In this document: piece by piece, positions 1-8,773 of the stretch | Layout: every line of letters starts with the position of its first letter | Position numbering within the stretch: position 1 is the first letter of the stretch | Assembly (NCBI GenBank): GCA_016716745.1 | Contig: JADJVD010000004.1 | Span: 310,001-374,000, forward strand | DNA: 64,000 nt | From: Hyphomicrobiales bacterium | GTDB taxonomy: Bacteria; Pseudomonadota; Alphaproteobacteria; Rhizobiales; Beijerinckiaceae | Direction: 5' to 3' | The notes under the pieces: model-generated | What the model was told of the DNA's origin: nothing | Database searches by the model: none | What the model saw: the letters and a program-made list of their open reading frames with translations, nothing else | Translations under genes and position numbers: made by a program

Positions 1-44
1 TCAAGGCCGAGCATCGCGAGTTCGGCAAGTTCCTGCTCGACTGA
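1..44 (+). CDS. C-terminal end of an upstream gene (partial)
   Basis: Reading from base 3 gives thirteen codons (KAEHREFGKFLLD) and then TGA at 42-44. The rest of the gene lies outside the window, so no function can be assigned. A strong hairpin terminator follows 20 bases downstream, which supports this being the true 3' end of a transcribed gene. Confidence 0.5.
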   Translation, partial: KAEHREFGKFLLD

Positions 45-64
45 GAGCGCAGGACCGGACTGTG

Positions 65-106
65 CGGGGCGCGGACGCCGGTGCGGCGCCGCGCCCCGTT
101 CTTTTT
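65..106 (+). terminator. Rho-independent terminator
   Basis: A perfect 10-bp stem (65-74 with 89-98) encloses an inner 5-bp stem (76-80 with 84-88) and a GTG loop. It is followed by GTTCTTTTT. It ends the gene whose stop codon is at 42-44. Confidence 0.85.
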
Positions 107-215
107 GCGGGCGCGAAGCCCGCGTGACAGTGTCACTTTACGCGCCGCTTGCGCTGTGGCGCCTGACCGGCGCGGCGTCCCGCCGCCCGATTCCGCATTT
201 CGCCCGCGAGACCCC

Positions 216-1196
216 ATGTCCCACTCCGCCGCCGCGCCCGCTCATCCGCCACGCAGCCTCGCGCATCTGCCGCTGCCGCTGTTCGCCGCGCCGATGGGCG
301 TCGGCGGTCTCGGTCTGGCCTGGCGCGAGGCGGGCCGCGCCGTCGGCGCTCCGGCCGCGGTCGGCGAGGCGCTGCTGGCGCTGGCCGGGCTGGTGTGGAT
401 CGTCGTCTTCGCCATGCATTTCATGCGCTGGCTGCGCCACAAGGAGGCCTTCGTCGGCGAACTGAGGCACCCGATCCGCTCCGCCTTCGCGGGCGCGATG
501 ACGATCGGCCTGATGATCGTCGCCGGCGGGCTGATCCCGCATGCGCCGGAGCTGGCGGCGGCGGTGTGGATCGTCGCGGTGATCGTCCATCTCGCCATCG
601 GCGTCTGGACCGTGCGCGGCCTGCTGATGGCGCCGCGCGAGGCGGCGACGCTGACGCCGGCGCTGCTGATCCCGCTGGTCGGCAACATTCTGGCGCCGGT
701 GTTCGGCGCGCGGCTCGGCTTCGCGCCGACGAGCTGGGCGCTGTTCGGGATCGGCGCGCTGCTGTGGGCGATTGTTCAACCGCTGATCCTCGGGCGCCTC
801 ATCAACGGGCCGCCGCTGATGGAGCGGCTGCGGCCGATGCTGGTCATCCTGCTCGCGCCGCCGAGCGTCGGCGCCATCGCGCTGGCGACGCTGACGGGCG
901 GCTGGGGACCGGCGGCGCTCGCCGTCTACGGCCTCGCCGCGTTCATGGCGGTCGTGCTGCTGACCTTCGCGCCGGCCTATGCGCGGATGAAGTTCGCGAT
1001 GTCGTGGTGGGGCTGGACCTTCCCGTCCGCCGCCTTCGCGGTGGCGACGCTCGGCGTCGCGCACGCCAGCGGCTCGGCGGTCTTCGCGGCGCTCGGCTGG
1101 GCGGCGCTGGCGATCGCGACCGTCGTCGTGACCATCGTCAGCGTGGCGACGCTGCGCGCGGCGGCCGGCGGGCATCTGCTTCTGCCGGAGGGTTGA
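216..1196 (+). CDS. TehA/SLAC1-family anion channel or C4-dicarboxylate transporter
   Basis: Predicted 326-residue inner-membrane protein made almost entirely of hydrophobic helices, about ten in number. Short charged loops such as RWLRHKEAF separate them. The order of helices and the HP-containing loop after helix 2 resemble the TDT family (TehA of Haemophilus, plant SLAC1), whose members conduct anions or carry malate or sulfite. I chose ATG 216, preceded by GCGAG, because the open frame further upstream has no membrane character. The gene stands alone between the terminator at 65-106 and the next gene. The substrate cannot be told from the sequence; a plain TehA-like channel is most likely. 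Confidence 0.75.
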   Translation: MSHSAAAPAHPPRSLAHLPLPLFAAPMGVGGLGLAWREAGRAVGAPAAVGEALLALAGLVWIVVFAMHFMRWLRHKEAFVGELRHPIRSAFAGAMTIGLMIVAGGLIPHAPELAAAVWIVAVIVHLAIGVWTVRGLLMAPREAATLTPALLIPLVGNILAPVFGARLGFAPTSWALFGIGALLWAIVQPLILGRLINGPPLMERLRPMLVILLAPPSVGAIALATLTGGWGPAALAVYGLAAFMAVVLLTFAPAYARMKFAMSWWGWTFPSAAFAVATLGVAHASGSAVFAALGWAALAIATVVVTIVSVATLRAAAGGHLLLPEG

Positions 1197-1299
1197 AGCG
1201 AGCAGGCCGGCCGAGGATGAAATGTGAAACGAAGAACACATTTTGCATTGGCGGCCGAGTCTCTTAATCTCGTGACGGTTCCTCCGGGATTATTTGGTC

Positions 1300-2730
1300 A
1301 TGCCCGACAAAATGATTGCGCTGATCTTGTACGGCAACGGCGCCGAACTGGGAAATTTCAAATTTTTCGCCGATGATTTGTCGACCGGGCTGATCGGCAG
1401 GAAGGCGTTCGCGCGGACCGAGATCACGATCAAGGAGACGCTCGACCGCGCGTCGGTCGTCGACGCCATCGACAAGACGCCGGCCGGCAGTCTGATCAAG
1501 GAGTTGCACGTCTTCTCGCACTCGATCGGCGGCGGCCTCTATGTCGGCTATCACGAGGCGACGGCCGGCATGAACCGGCAGGCGGCGGCCGCGGCCCATC
1601 CGGCCCGCTCGGCGAAAGAGAAGACGGGCGTCATCACCTACGAGCAGGCGCTCGCCGCCGAGACGGGCGGAGTCCTGTCCGACCATCTCATGCGGCCGCC
1701 GTTGACGACGATGCGCGACCGCCTGCGCAAGAAATTCGCCACCGGAGCGACGATCAAGCTGTGGGGCTGCAACTCCGGCGTTTCCGGATGGGTCTACAGC
1801 GACGCCGTCGACCCGGAGGGGCGACGCTACACGGCCGACCAGAACGAGACCGCCACGATTTACTATTGGCGCGCGCTGAACACGCAGAACATGCCGAAGC
1901 CCGCCATCGCCCAGGCGATTGCGGATTACTTCAACGTCCCCACCTATGGCGCTGGCAGCGGCTCGCACATCGAAGTGCTGCACGAGGGCAAATGGCTCAC
2001 CTCGACCGACTACAAGAAGAAGACCGGGCGCTACGCGGGCGAGCCGCAGACGCTGCGGCTGCATCCGGACGCGGGCGACTACAACAAGTTCGCGCCGGCG
2101 GCGCCCATGAGCGCGGGCAGAAGCGCGCCGCGCCTCGTCGCGCTGCTCCTGGCCGGGCTCGCGAGCGTCGCCGTCGCCGGCGCGGCGCAGGCGCAGTCCG
2201 CCTGTCCGGAGCCGGTCTATGCGACGCGCGCCGCGCCGGCGCCGCCGCTGCACGCGGCGATCGCCGCGCTCGACGCGCGCCGCGCGCTGAAGGCGATCAC
2301 GCCGGAGGCGATCAAGACCGTCGACGCCGCCGGCGACACGCCGCTGCTCGTCGCGCTGTCGACGCGGCGTTTGCTGGAGCCCGCGGGCCTCGGCGCGCCG
2401 CGCGCGGCCGCCGTCAAACAGGAGACGCAGGCCAAGGCGAGCCTCGCCCGGGCGCTGATCGCGCGCGGCGCCGACGCGGCGCAGGCGGGCGCGCGCGGCG
2501 AGACCCCGCTGATCCGCCTCGCGCAGAGCGATTTTCCGGCGGCCATCGAGTCCGATCTGGCGCGCCTGCTGCTGAAGCGCGGCGCCGTCGTCGACGCGCG
2601 CGATACGGCGGGCTCGACGGCGCTGATCGTCGCCGCGCGGCGCGGCAAGAGCGGGCTCGCCGCGCTGCTGCGCGAGGCGGGGGCCGATCCATCGCTCGTC
2701 AATTGCCGCGGCGAAACGGGACGCCCCTGA
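1300..2730 (+). CDS. Chimeric protein: caspase/CHAT-like N-terminal region, internal signal-like segment, ankyrin repeats
   Basis: 476 residues. Residues 1-265 are soluble, with a HVFSHS motif (H70, H74) and a WGCNSG motif (C157). This spacing recalls the His and Cys of clan CD peptidases and DUF4347/CHAT domains; the assignment is my inference. At residue 270 a textbook signal peptide begins (MSAGRSAP, hydrophobic core, AQAQ cleavage-like end near 300), and the rest has ankyrin-type repeats (TPLLVALS, TPLIRLA, TALIVAARRG). Either two genes have merged in frame, or this is one protein with a single transmembrane anchor. The internal ATG at 2107 could start a separate secreted ankyrin protein, but no clear ribosome site precedes it. 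TTG at 1294 is an alternative start. Converges on the ATP-grasp gene, 6 bases away. Confidence 0.55.
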   Translation: MPDKMIALILYGNGAELGNFKFFADDLSTGLIGRKAFARTEITIKETLDRASVVDAIDKTPAGSLIKELHVFSHSIGGGLYVGYHEATAGMNRQAAAAAHPARSAKEKTGVITYEQALAAETGGVLSDHLMRPPLTTMRDRLRKKFATGATIKLWGCNSGVSGWVYSDAVDPEGRRYTADQNETATIYYWRALNTQNMPKPAIAQAIADYFNVPTYGAGSGSHIEVLHEGKWLTSTDYKKKTGRYAGEPQTLRLHPDAGDYNKFAPAAPMSAGRSAPRLVALLLAGLASVAVAGAAQAQSACPEPVYATRAAPAPPLHAAIAALDARRALKAITPEAIKTVDAAGDTPLLVALSTRRLLEPAGLGAPRAAAVKQETQAKASLARALIARGADAAQAGARGETPLIRLAQSDFPAAIESDLARLLLKRGAVVDARDTAGSTALIVAARRGKSGLAALLREAGADPSLVNCRGETGRP

Positions 2731-2736
2731 CGGGCT

Positions 2737-4269
2737 TCAGGCGTCCGTCTCCCGGTCGAGCACGGTCATCGCCTCGCGGTAGAGCGCCTCGGCGCGCTGC
2801 GGCGTCGCGCCGATGGCCGTCAGCCCCAGCTTGCCGAACTCGCTGAGCGCGCCGATGAGGTGGAAGACGACGCCCTCCTGCGCGCCGGCGTCGAAATGCA
2901 GGCCGTTCATCGCTGCGATGTCCATCAGATCGTCGGGGGTCAGGCCGCGATAGGCCTCGCTCTCGAGATTGTCGGTCGAGGTGTAGCAGCGCGGCGCGCC
3001 GGCCTGCGTCAGGAACTCGCCGCGCGCCGCGTCGTAGGCGCCGCCGGTGAGGTATTGCAGCATCAGGAAGGGATGCGTCGTGCCGCCCTTGCGCAGATTG
3101 ATCTCGATGGCGAGATGGCGCCAGCGCTCGCCCTCGCGCACGGACAGAAAGTCGACCGCGAAGCGCCCGAGCACCCCGCGCGCGGCGAGCCGCTCGGCGG
3201 CGGCGCGGCCGCCGGCCTGAATCTCGAGCCGGTAGTCGGCATCGGCCGGGAACTGCGCCCCAAGGAAAATCTGCCCGCTCGCCCCGCCGAGCAACTGGTC
3301 GTGCGTCGAGATCGTCTCGACCCTGCCGGCCGGGTCGACGCGCAGTTGCGCCGAGGGCGAGCGCTTGCCAGCGCCTTCGACGAAACTCTCCACGATTCCG
3401 CCCATCGCATTGTATTTATATGCGAAGATATCCCACGTCATGTCCTTCGCCTCGAACGCCATGCGGGGCAGGCGGTCGGCTGCCCATCGCTCGAGCGCGG
3501 CGCCCTCCGGCGCGCCGTCGAAGCGGAACACGGCGTTGCCCTCGCCGGAAAATCCCTCGTTGATCTTCACCACCGCGCGGGCGAGGTCGGGCGTCGCGCG
3601 TTTCAGCGCGGCGAGCGCGCTGGCCATGTCGCGCCCGTCGCGTAGATCCTCGAAGCCGGCCGGCATGTCGAGACCGGCCTCGCGGAAGATGCGGCGCGAT
3701 CCGCTTTTCGAGCCCCAATGGGCCAGATCCGGATCGCAGCCATAGATCGGCAGGTCTAGCGCGAGGGCGAGGCGCCGCTCCCATTCGGTGACGGTGAAAC
3801 AGGAGAGGTGCGCGGCGCCCGGATCGGCGACGCTCTCGCGAATGCGCTGGATGAGGCGCGGGCGGGCCAGAATTTTCTGCGCCAACGGCGCCGGCGAGGG
3901 ATCGTCGCAGGACAGCAGATGCAGACGGCCGCGCGCGTGGCGCGCCGGCACGCCCGGCAGCAGATGCAGATAGTAGTCGACGATCGGCTCGGCGATCGGC
4001 GCGCTGGTGAGGAAGACGACGCGCGTGCGTGGCAGCCTCAGCAAGAGCAGCAGGCAGAGCAGCCGCTCCTCGTAATGATTGACGCCGGCGACGCGCTTGA
4101 GAATTTCGGGGTCGAGGCTGAGGCTCGGGCAGATCACCACCGTGCGCGGCGCCAGCGGATCGGCCGCCAGCGCGGGAAAGCTGGCGCAGAACGCCGCTTG
4201 CAGCCGCGCGAAGCGCGCGCGCTCGTCGGCGCCAAGCGGCGCCGCGAATCCGGGCTCCCCTCCCGTCAT
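2737..4269 (-). CDS. ATP-grasp ligase, PGM1-related (peptide ligase family)
   Basis: 510 residues. The N-terminal half carries the conserved pattern of PGM1-related proteins: VVICPSLSLD near the start, NHYEERLLC, VDYYLHLLPG, RPRLIQRIRES, then a glycine/serine segment HWGSKSGSRRIF. The C-terminal half is an ATP-grasp fold with nucleotide and metal ligands suggested by VKINEGFSGEGN and AIEINLRKGGTTHP. PGM1 itself joins peptides to a nonproteinogenic amino acid in pheganomycin synthesis; most relatives have unknown substrates. I chose ATG 4269 because the upstream extension is low-complexity arginine. No biosynthetic partner genes are nearby, so the product is unknown. Confidence 0.75.
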   Translation of the reverse strand: MTGGEPGFAAPLGADERARFARLQAAFCASFPALAADPLAPRTVVICPSLSLDPEILKRVAGVNHYEERLLCLLLLLRLPRTRVVFLTSAPIAEPIVDYYLHLLPGVPARHARGRLHLLSCDDPSPAPLAQKILARPRLIQRIRESVADPGAAHLSCFTVTEWERRLALALDLPIYGCDPDLAHWGSKSGSRRIFREAGLDMPAGFEDLRDGRDMASALAALKRATPDLARAVVKINEGFSGEGNAVFRFDGAPEGAALERWAADRLPRMAFEAKDMTWDIFAYKYNAMGGIVESFVEGAGKRSPSAQLRVDPAGRVETISTHDQLLGGASGQIFLGAQFPADADYRLEIQAGGRAAAERLAARGVLGRFAVDFLSVREGERWRHLAIEINLRKGGTTHPFLMLQYLTGGAYDAARGEFLTQAGAPRCYTSTDNLESEAYRGLTPDDLMDIAAMNGLHFDAGAQEGVVFHLIGALSEFGKLGLTAIGATPQRAEALYREAMTVLDRETDA

Positions 4270-4366
4270 CGCCGACCGTCCCTCCCTGCGGCGCAGTCTA
4301 GGCGCCGGTTCCGGAGCGCGGCAACGCGGGCCGCGCGCGCGGGCCTGCGACATGCTGATGCGCGGC

Positions 4367-4400
4367 GGCGGCGCCTGCGGGCGGGCGGCGCCTGCGGGCG
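4367..4400. repeat. Two tandem 17-bp units upstream of recJ
   Basis: GGCGGCGCCTGCGGGCG occurs twice back to back (4367-4383, 4384-4400), ending 26 bases before the recJ start. It could be simple slippage in GC-rich DNA. Confidence 0.6.
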
Positions 4401-4426
4401 CGGCCGCGCTCGGCTAGAGTGGCGCG

Positions 4427-6244
4427 GTGACAGAATCATCGCCCGCCCGACGCCTGTTTCTCGACGTCGCCCAGTCCGCCCGCGGGCTGAGCTGGCGCGA
4501 CCGGCTGGACCCGCTCGGCGCGGCGCGCGCCGGCGCCATCGCGCAGCGGCTCGGCCTGCCGGACCTGCTCGCCCGCGTGCTGGCGGGGCGCGGCGTCGGG
4601 CCGGACGAGGCGGAGGCGTTCCTCGACCCGACGGTGCGCCGGCTGATGCCGGACCCGCGCACGCTGCAGGACATGGCGGCGGCCACGCAGCGCCTTTCGC
4701 GCGCCGCCGCCTCGGGCGAATGCGTCGCCGTCTTCGGCGACTACGACGTCGACGGCGCGGCCTCCTCGGCGCTGCTCGCCGACTTTCTGGAGGCGGCCGG
4801 GACGCGCGCCCTGATCCACATTCCCGACCGGATTTTCGAGGGCTACGGGCCGAACGCCGAGGCGATCGACCGGCTGGCGGGGCAGGGCGCGACGCTGCTC
4901 GTCACCGTCGATTGCGGCACGACGAGCCACGCCGCGCTCGAGCACGCGAAGGCGCGCGGGCTCGACGTGATCGTGCTCGACCATCATCAGGCGCCCGAGC
5001 GGCTGCCGGAGGTCGTCGCGCTGGTCAATCCGAACCGGCAGGACGATCTGTCGGGCCTCGGCTATCTGTGCGCGGCCGGCGTCGTGTTCATGACGCTGGT
5101 CGATCTCAACCGCGCGCTGCGCGAGGCTGGCCATTGGAGCGCGGCGCGGCCTGCGCCGAACCTCATCGAAAGCCTCGATCTCGTGGCGCTCGCCACCGTC
5201 GCCGACGTGACGCCGCTGGTCGGCCTCAACCGCGCCTTCGTCGTGAAGGGCTGCGAATTGATGAAAGGGCGCGGCCGGCCGGGCCTCGCCGCGCTGGCGG
5301 ACGCCGCGCGCGTCAACGGGCCGATCCGGCCGTATCATCTGGGCTTCCTGCTCGGGCCGCGGATCAATGCGGGCGGGCGCATCGGCGACGCCGCGCTCGG
5401 CGCGCGGCTGTTGCGCGAGCGCGTTCCGGAGGCGGCGGCGCGCATCGCCGCGCAGCTCGACCAGCTCAACCGCGAGCGCCAGACCATCGAGGTCGCGACC
5501 GTGCTCGAGGCGGAGGCCGAGGCCATCGCCTCGCTCGGCGTCGAGGATCGCGGGCCGGCGGTGGTGACCTCGGGCGAAGGGTGGCATCCGGGCGTCGTCG
5601 GCCTCGTCGCCGCGCGGCTGAAGGAGAGGTTCCGGCGGCCGGCCTTCGCCATCGCTTTCGCTGGCGACGTCGGCACGGGCTCGGCGCGCTCGGTCGTCGG
5701 CGTCGATCTCGGCCGGGCGGTGCGCGCGGCGGTCGAGGCCGGCATTCTGATCAAGGGCGGCGGCCACGCGATGGCGGCTGGCCTCACCATCGCGCGCGAC
5801 AGGCTCGGCGATTTCCGCGCCTTCCTGGAGACGCGCCTCGGGCCGGAGACGGAGGCCGCGCGCGCGGCCGACGCGCTCGACGTCGACGCCGCGCTGACGG
5901 CGCGGGGGGCGAGCGTCGCGCTGTTCGAGGAACTCGACCGCGCCGGGCCCTACGGGTCGGGCAATCCCGAGCCGCTGTTCGTGCTGGCGCGCCACCGCAT
6001 CGTCGATCTGGCGGAGGTGGGCGAGGGGCATTTGCGGCTGACCGCGCAGGCGGGCGACGGGGCGCGCCTCGGCGTCATCGCGTTTCGCGCGGCGGCCTCG
6101 CCGCTCGGCGAATTCTTGCGCGCGCGGCGGGGCGAGATCGCCCACCTTGCGGGGCATCTGACCGTCAACCGCTATCGCGGCGAGGCGAAGGCGCAATTCC
6201 GCCTCGTCGACGCCGCCGAGCCGCACGCCGACCGGCCGCTGTAA
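4427..6244 (+). CDS. recJ: Single-stranded-DNA-specific exonuclease RecJ
   Basis: 605 residues, the normal length. RecJ degrades single-stranded DNA 5' to 3' in recombination and repair, in the cytoplasm. Visible DHH-family motifs: FGDYDVDGAASSALL near residue 100, TVDCGT, LDHHQAPE (the DHH motif), LLGPRINAGGRIGD, and the DHHA1-type IKGGGHAMAAGL. GTG 4427 is the start; it follows a short 17-bp duplication rather than an obvious ribosome site. The gene is followed by tRNA-Glu on the same strand. Confidence 0.93.
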   Translation: MTESSPARRLFLDVAQSARGLSWRDRLDPLGAARAGAIAQRLGLPDLLARVLAGRGVGPDEAEAFLDPTVRRLMPDPRTLQDMAAATQRLSRAAASGECVAVFGDYDVDGAASSALLADFLEAAGTRALIHIPDRIFEGYGPNAEAIDRLAGQGATLLVTVDCGTTSHAALEHAKARGLDVIVLDHHQAPERLPEVVALVNPNRQDDLSGLGYLCAAGVVFMTLVDLNRALREAGHWSAARPAPNLIESLDLVALATVADVTPLVGLNRAFVVKGCELMKGRGRPGLAALADAARVNGPIRPYHLGFLLGPRINAGGRIGDAALGARLLRERVPEAAARIAAQLDQLNRERQTIEVATVLEAEAEAIASLGVEDRGPAVVTSGEGWHPGVVGLVAARLKERFRRPAFAIAFAGDVGTGSARSVVGVDLGRAVRAAVEAGILIKGGGHAMAAGLTIARDRLGDFRAFLETRLGPETEAARAADALDVDAALTARGASVALFEELDRAGPYGSGNPEPLFVLARHRIVDLAEVGEGHLRLTAQAGDGARLGVIAFRAAASPLGEFLRARRGEIAHLAGHLTVNRYRGEAKAQFRLVDAAEPHADRPL

Positions 6245-6320
6245 GGCCGCGCGAGGCGCTTGCGCGGGGCCGGCGCCGCCATTATAGCTCGCTCCGCCCG
6301 ACGCGCCCCGCGCGGGGCCC

Positions 6321-6396
6321 GCGCCCATCGTCTAGCGGTCCAGGACGTCGCCCTTTCACGGCGAAAACAGGGGTTCGATTCCCCTTGGGCGCGCCA
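6321..6396 (+). tRNA. tRNA-Glu (anticodon UUC)
   Basis: Cloverleaf with acceptor GCGCCCA/TGGGCGC, anticodon loop CTTTCAC (TTC), T-arm GGGGTTCGATTCCCC and encoded CCA. 76 nt. Confidence 0.95.
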
Positions 6397-6498
6397 ATTG
6401 CTTTCCTCGATTTTGAACAACATGCGCCGGCGCTCTGGACGCGGCTTGCGCGGCGTCCATATGTCGGCTGGGTCGGGGCGAATTCGAGGGACGCGGCA

Positions 6499-7029
6499 AT
6501 GAAACGCATCGCGCTCGGGATTGCGGCGGCCTTGCTGGCGATGACGGGGCTGGCGCGGGCGGGACTCGGGGTGGGCGCGGCGGCGCCGGATTTTTCGGTC
6601 GAGGCGGCGCTCGGCGGCAAGGCGTTCCGCTTCTCGCTGGCGGCGGCGCTGAAGAAGGGGCCTGTGGTCCTCTATTTCTATCCCAAATCGTTCACCTCGG
6701 TCTGCACCGAGGAGGCGCATCTGTTCGCCGAGGCGGCGCCGGAGTTGGCCAAGCTCGGCGCGAGCGTGCTCGGCGTGTCGGCCGACGACATCGAGACGCA
6801 GAAGAAATTCTCCGCCTCCGAATGCCGCGACGCCTTTCCCGTCGGCGCGGACCGCGACCTGACCGTGATCAAGGCCTACGACGCGAAGATGCCGGTCGTC
6901 GGCTATGCGGACCGCATCTCCTACGTCATCGCGCCGACCGGACGCATCGTCTCGACGGTGAAGGACTCCGGCGCGCAGCGGCATGTCGACAATGCGCTGG
7001 CTCAGGTGCGCAAGCTCGGCGCGCATTAG
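6499..7029 (+). CDS. Exported peroxiredoxin (AhpC/TSA family)
   Basis: 176 residues with an N-terminal signal peptide (cleavage expected after ARA, residue 21), so it should act in the periplasm. It reduces hydroperoxides through a peroxidatic cysteine: the PxxxTxxC motif is seen as PKSFTSVC, C69. A second cysteine at C109 could be the resolving residue. A GAGGG ribosome site precedes ATG 6499. Most peroxiredoxins are cytoplasmic, so the signal peptide is notable. It may be kept reduced by an exported thioredoxin route such as the pair at 23961-25065, but that is conjecture. Confidence 0.85.
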   Translation: MKRIALGIAAALLAMTGLARAGLGVGAAAPDFSVEAALGGKAFRFSLAAALKKGPVVLYFYPKSFTSVCTEEAHLFAEAAPELAKLGASVLGVSADDIETQKKFSASECRDAFPVGADRDLTVIKAYDAKMPVVGYADRISYVIAPTGRIVSTVKDSGAQRHVDNALAQVRKLGAH

Positions 7030-7206
7030 CGACGGCTCGGGCCGGCCGGCGCCAGCGCCGCCAGCGTCGACATCGCGCTGTCGGCGATCGCGACCGACGT
7101 CTCTAGATCGACGACGAGGATGCGCAGGCGATGGCGTCGCGTCGACGCCTCTCCACTTGCCGCGCGGGCCGCGCGCGCCTAGCTCTGGGCGAGGCGGGAG
7201 GGCGGC

Positions 7207-7971
7207 GTGAGGCGGGACGACGAGGGCGAGGGCGCCGATCTGCTGGCGCGATGGATCGACGAGAGCGAGGCGATCGTCGCCTTCACCGGCGCAGGCATTT
7301 CGACGGAGTCCGGCGTGCCGGATTTCCGCTCGCCCGGCAGCCCGTGGCTGACCAACATGCCGATCGATTTCGGCGACTTCGTCTCCGATCCCGCCAAGCG
7401 CGCCGAGGCGTGGCGCCGCAAATTCGCGATGGACGACATCTACGCCGGCGTTCGTCCCTCGCGCGGCCACCGCGCGCTCGCCGCGCTGGCGGCGGCGGGC
7501 AAGCTCGATTCGATCATCACGCAGAACATCGACAATCTGCACCAGGCCTCGGGCGTCGATCCCGACCGCATCGTCGAACTGCACGGCAACGGGTCCTACG
7601 CGCGCTGCCTGTCCTGCGGCGCGCGACACGAACTCGCCGACGTGCGGCGAGCTTTCGAGGCGACGGGAGAGGGGCCGCTGTGCGCTTGCGGCGGGCTGAT
7701 CAAGTCGGCGACGATCTCGTTCGGTCAGGCGATGCCGCAGGCCGAGATGCGGCGCGCGCAGGCGGCGACGCTGCGCTGCGACCTGTTCATCGCCATCGGC
7801 TCATCGCTCGTGGTGCAACCGGCGGCGGGCTTCCCGCTTCTGGCGCGCGAGCATGGCGCGCGGCTCGTCATCGTCAATCGCGATCCGACGCCGCTGGACC
7901 GATTCGCCGACCTCGTCGTTCATGCGGAGATCGGCGCCGTCCTGGCGCGTTACGCGAGCGAAGGCTTGTGA
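7207..7971 (+). CDS. NAD-dependent protein deacylase, Sir2 family
   Basis: 254 residues, typical of bacterial CobB-type sirtuins. These remove acyl groups from protein lysines using NAD. Motifs in order: FTGAGISTESGVPDFRS (about 26-42, NAD binding), TQNIDNLH (105-112), catalytic H126 in VELHGN, zinc ligands C134/C137 and C159/C161, then GSSLVVQPA near 199. GTG 7207 follows GGGAGGGCG. It is an independent gene in the cytoplasm; its substrates cannot be predicted. Confidence 0.92.
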   Translation: MRRDDEGEGADLLARWIDESEAIVAFTGAGISTESGVPDFRSPGSPWLTNMPIDFGDFVSDPAKRAEAWRRKFAMDDIYAGVRPSRGHRALAALAAAGKLDSIITQNIDNLHQASGVDPDRIVELHGNGSYARCLSCGARHELADVRRAFEATGEGPLCACGGLIKSATISFGQAMPQAEMRRAQAATLRCDLFIAIGSSLVVQPAAGFPLLAREHGARLVIVNRDPTPLDRFADLVVHAEIGAVLARYASEGL

Positions 7972-8110
7972 ACTCCGTTTCCGCCGCGTCGATTTGAGAT
8001 TGCTCTTGCCTCCCCATTGTTATCCTTTCAGTAAGGATCGAGCGGCGCGTTTTTTGATTCGCTTGTGACTTTCATTCCGCGGTTCGCGTCAGGGTTCGAG
8101 GGGGCCGATC

Positions 8111-8689
8111 TTGGGGAGCAAGAATCCCGCTATTGGCGACACGCCAGCGCTGGACATCGCCGAGCAGGCGCCGATCGACCTGATCGAGTTGGCGGGCTGC
8201 ATCAAATGGTTCGACGTGGCCAAGGGCTACGGCTTCATCGTGCCCGACGGCGGCGGCGCGGACATCCTGCTTCATGTCACCGTGCTGCGGCGCGACGGAT
8301 TCTCGACCGCGCTTGAAGGCGCGCGCATCGTCGTCGAGGCGCAGCGCCGCGCGAAGGGGCTGCAGGTCTTCCGCGTCCTGTCGATGGACGAGTCGACGGC
8401 GCTGCATCCCGCTCACGCGCCGGCGCGCACGCATGTCGAGGTGACGCCGACCTCCGGTTTCGAGATCGCGGTCGTGAAGTGGTTCAACCGCGTGCGCGGC
8501 TTCGGCTTCCTGACGCGCGGGGAGGGCACGGAGGACATCTTCGTGCACATGGAGACGCTGCGTCGGTTCGGCATTCTCGAACTAAATCCGGGCCAGAGCG
8601 TGCTGGTGCGCTATGGCGACGGTCCGAAAGGCCGCATGGCGGCCGAGGTGCGGCCGCTCGACGCGGCGGCGGCCGTCTCGGGGCACTGA
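8111..8689 (+). CDS. Twin cold-shock-domain protein
   Basis: 192 residues with two cold-shock domains, an arrangement common in Hyphomicrobiales. Domain 1 (about 28-92) reads GCIKWFDVAKGYGFIV then DILLHVT; domain 2 (about 118-185) reads VVKWFNRVRGFGFL then DIFVHMETLR. Both keep the RNP1-like aromatic residues used to bind single-stranded nucleic acid. TTG 8111 is the start chosen: a GAGGGGG site lies just upstream and the first domain needs this N-terminus. It probably acts as an RNA chaperone or transcription antiterminator. Confidence 0.85.
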   Translation: MGSKNPAIGDTPALDIAEQAPIDLIELAGCIKWFDVAKGYGFIVPDGGGADILLHVTVLRRDGFSTALEGARIVVEAQRRAKGLQVFRVLSMDESTALHPAHAPARTHVEVTPTSGFEIAVVKWFNRVRGFGFLTRGEGTEDIFVHMETLRRFGILELNPGQSVLVRYGDGPKGRMAAEVRPLDAAAAVSGH

Positions 8690-8702
8690 CGGCCGGGCGC
8701 GG

Positions 8703-8727
8703 TTGACGCTCGCGGCGCGGGCGTCAA
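8703..8727. terminator. Hairpin between the cold-shock gene and the DUF192 gene
   Basis: TTGACGC at 8703-8709 pairs with GCGTCAA at 8721-8727, and the inside CGC/GCG extends the stem with one T.G wobble and a 3-nt loop. There is no T run, so it may be a weak or Rho-assisted terminator or an RNA stabiliser. Confidence 0.4.
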
Positions 8728-8773
8728 GACTGCGACGCGAGCGGCCGGATCGGCCGTCCGGAGCCATTATCTC

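Noticed and set aside
3808..6480. A long plus-strand frame that begins inside the ATP-grasp gene and runs through recJ
   Set aside because: Only the last 176 codons (from ATG 6499) are the real peroxiredoxin; the upstream part is Arg/Ala-rich shadow.
7031..7180. A short minus-strand frame (VVDLETSVAIADSAMSTLAAL...) between the peroxiredoxin and the sirtuin
   Set aside because: It resembles the tail of a gene but has no start codon or upstream domain; may be a remnant. Too little to call.
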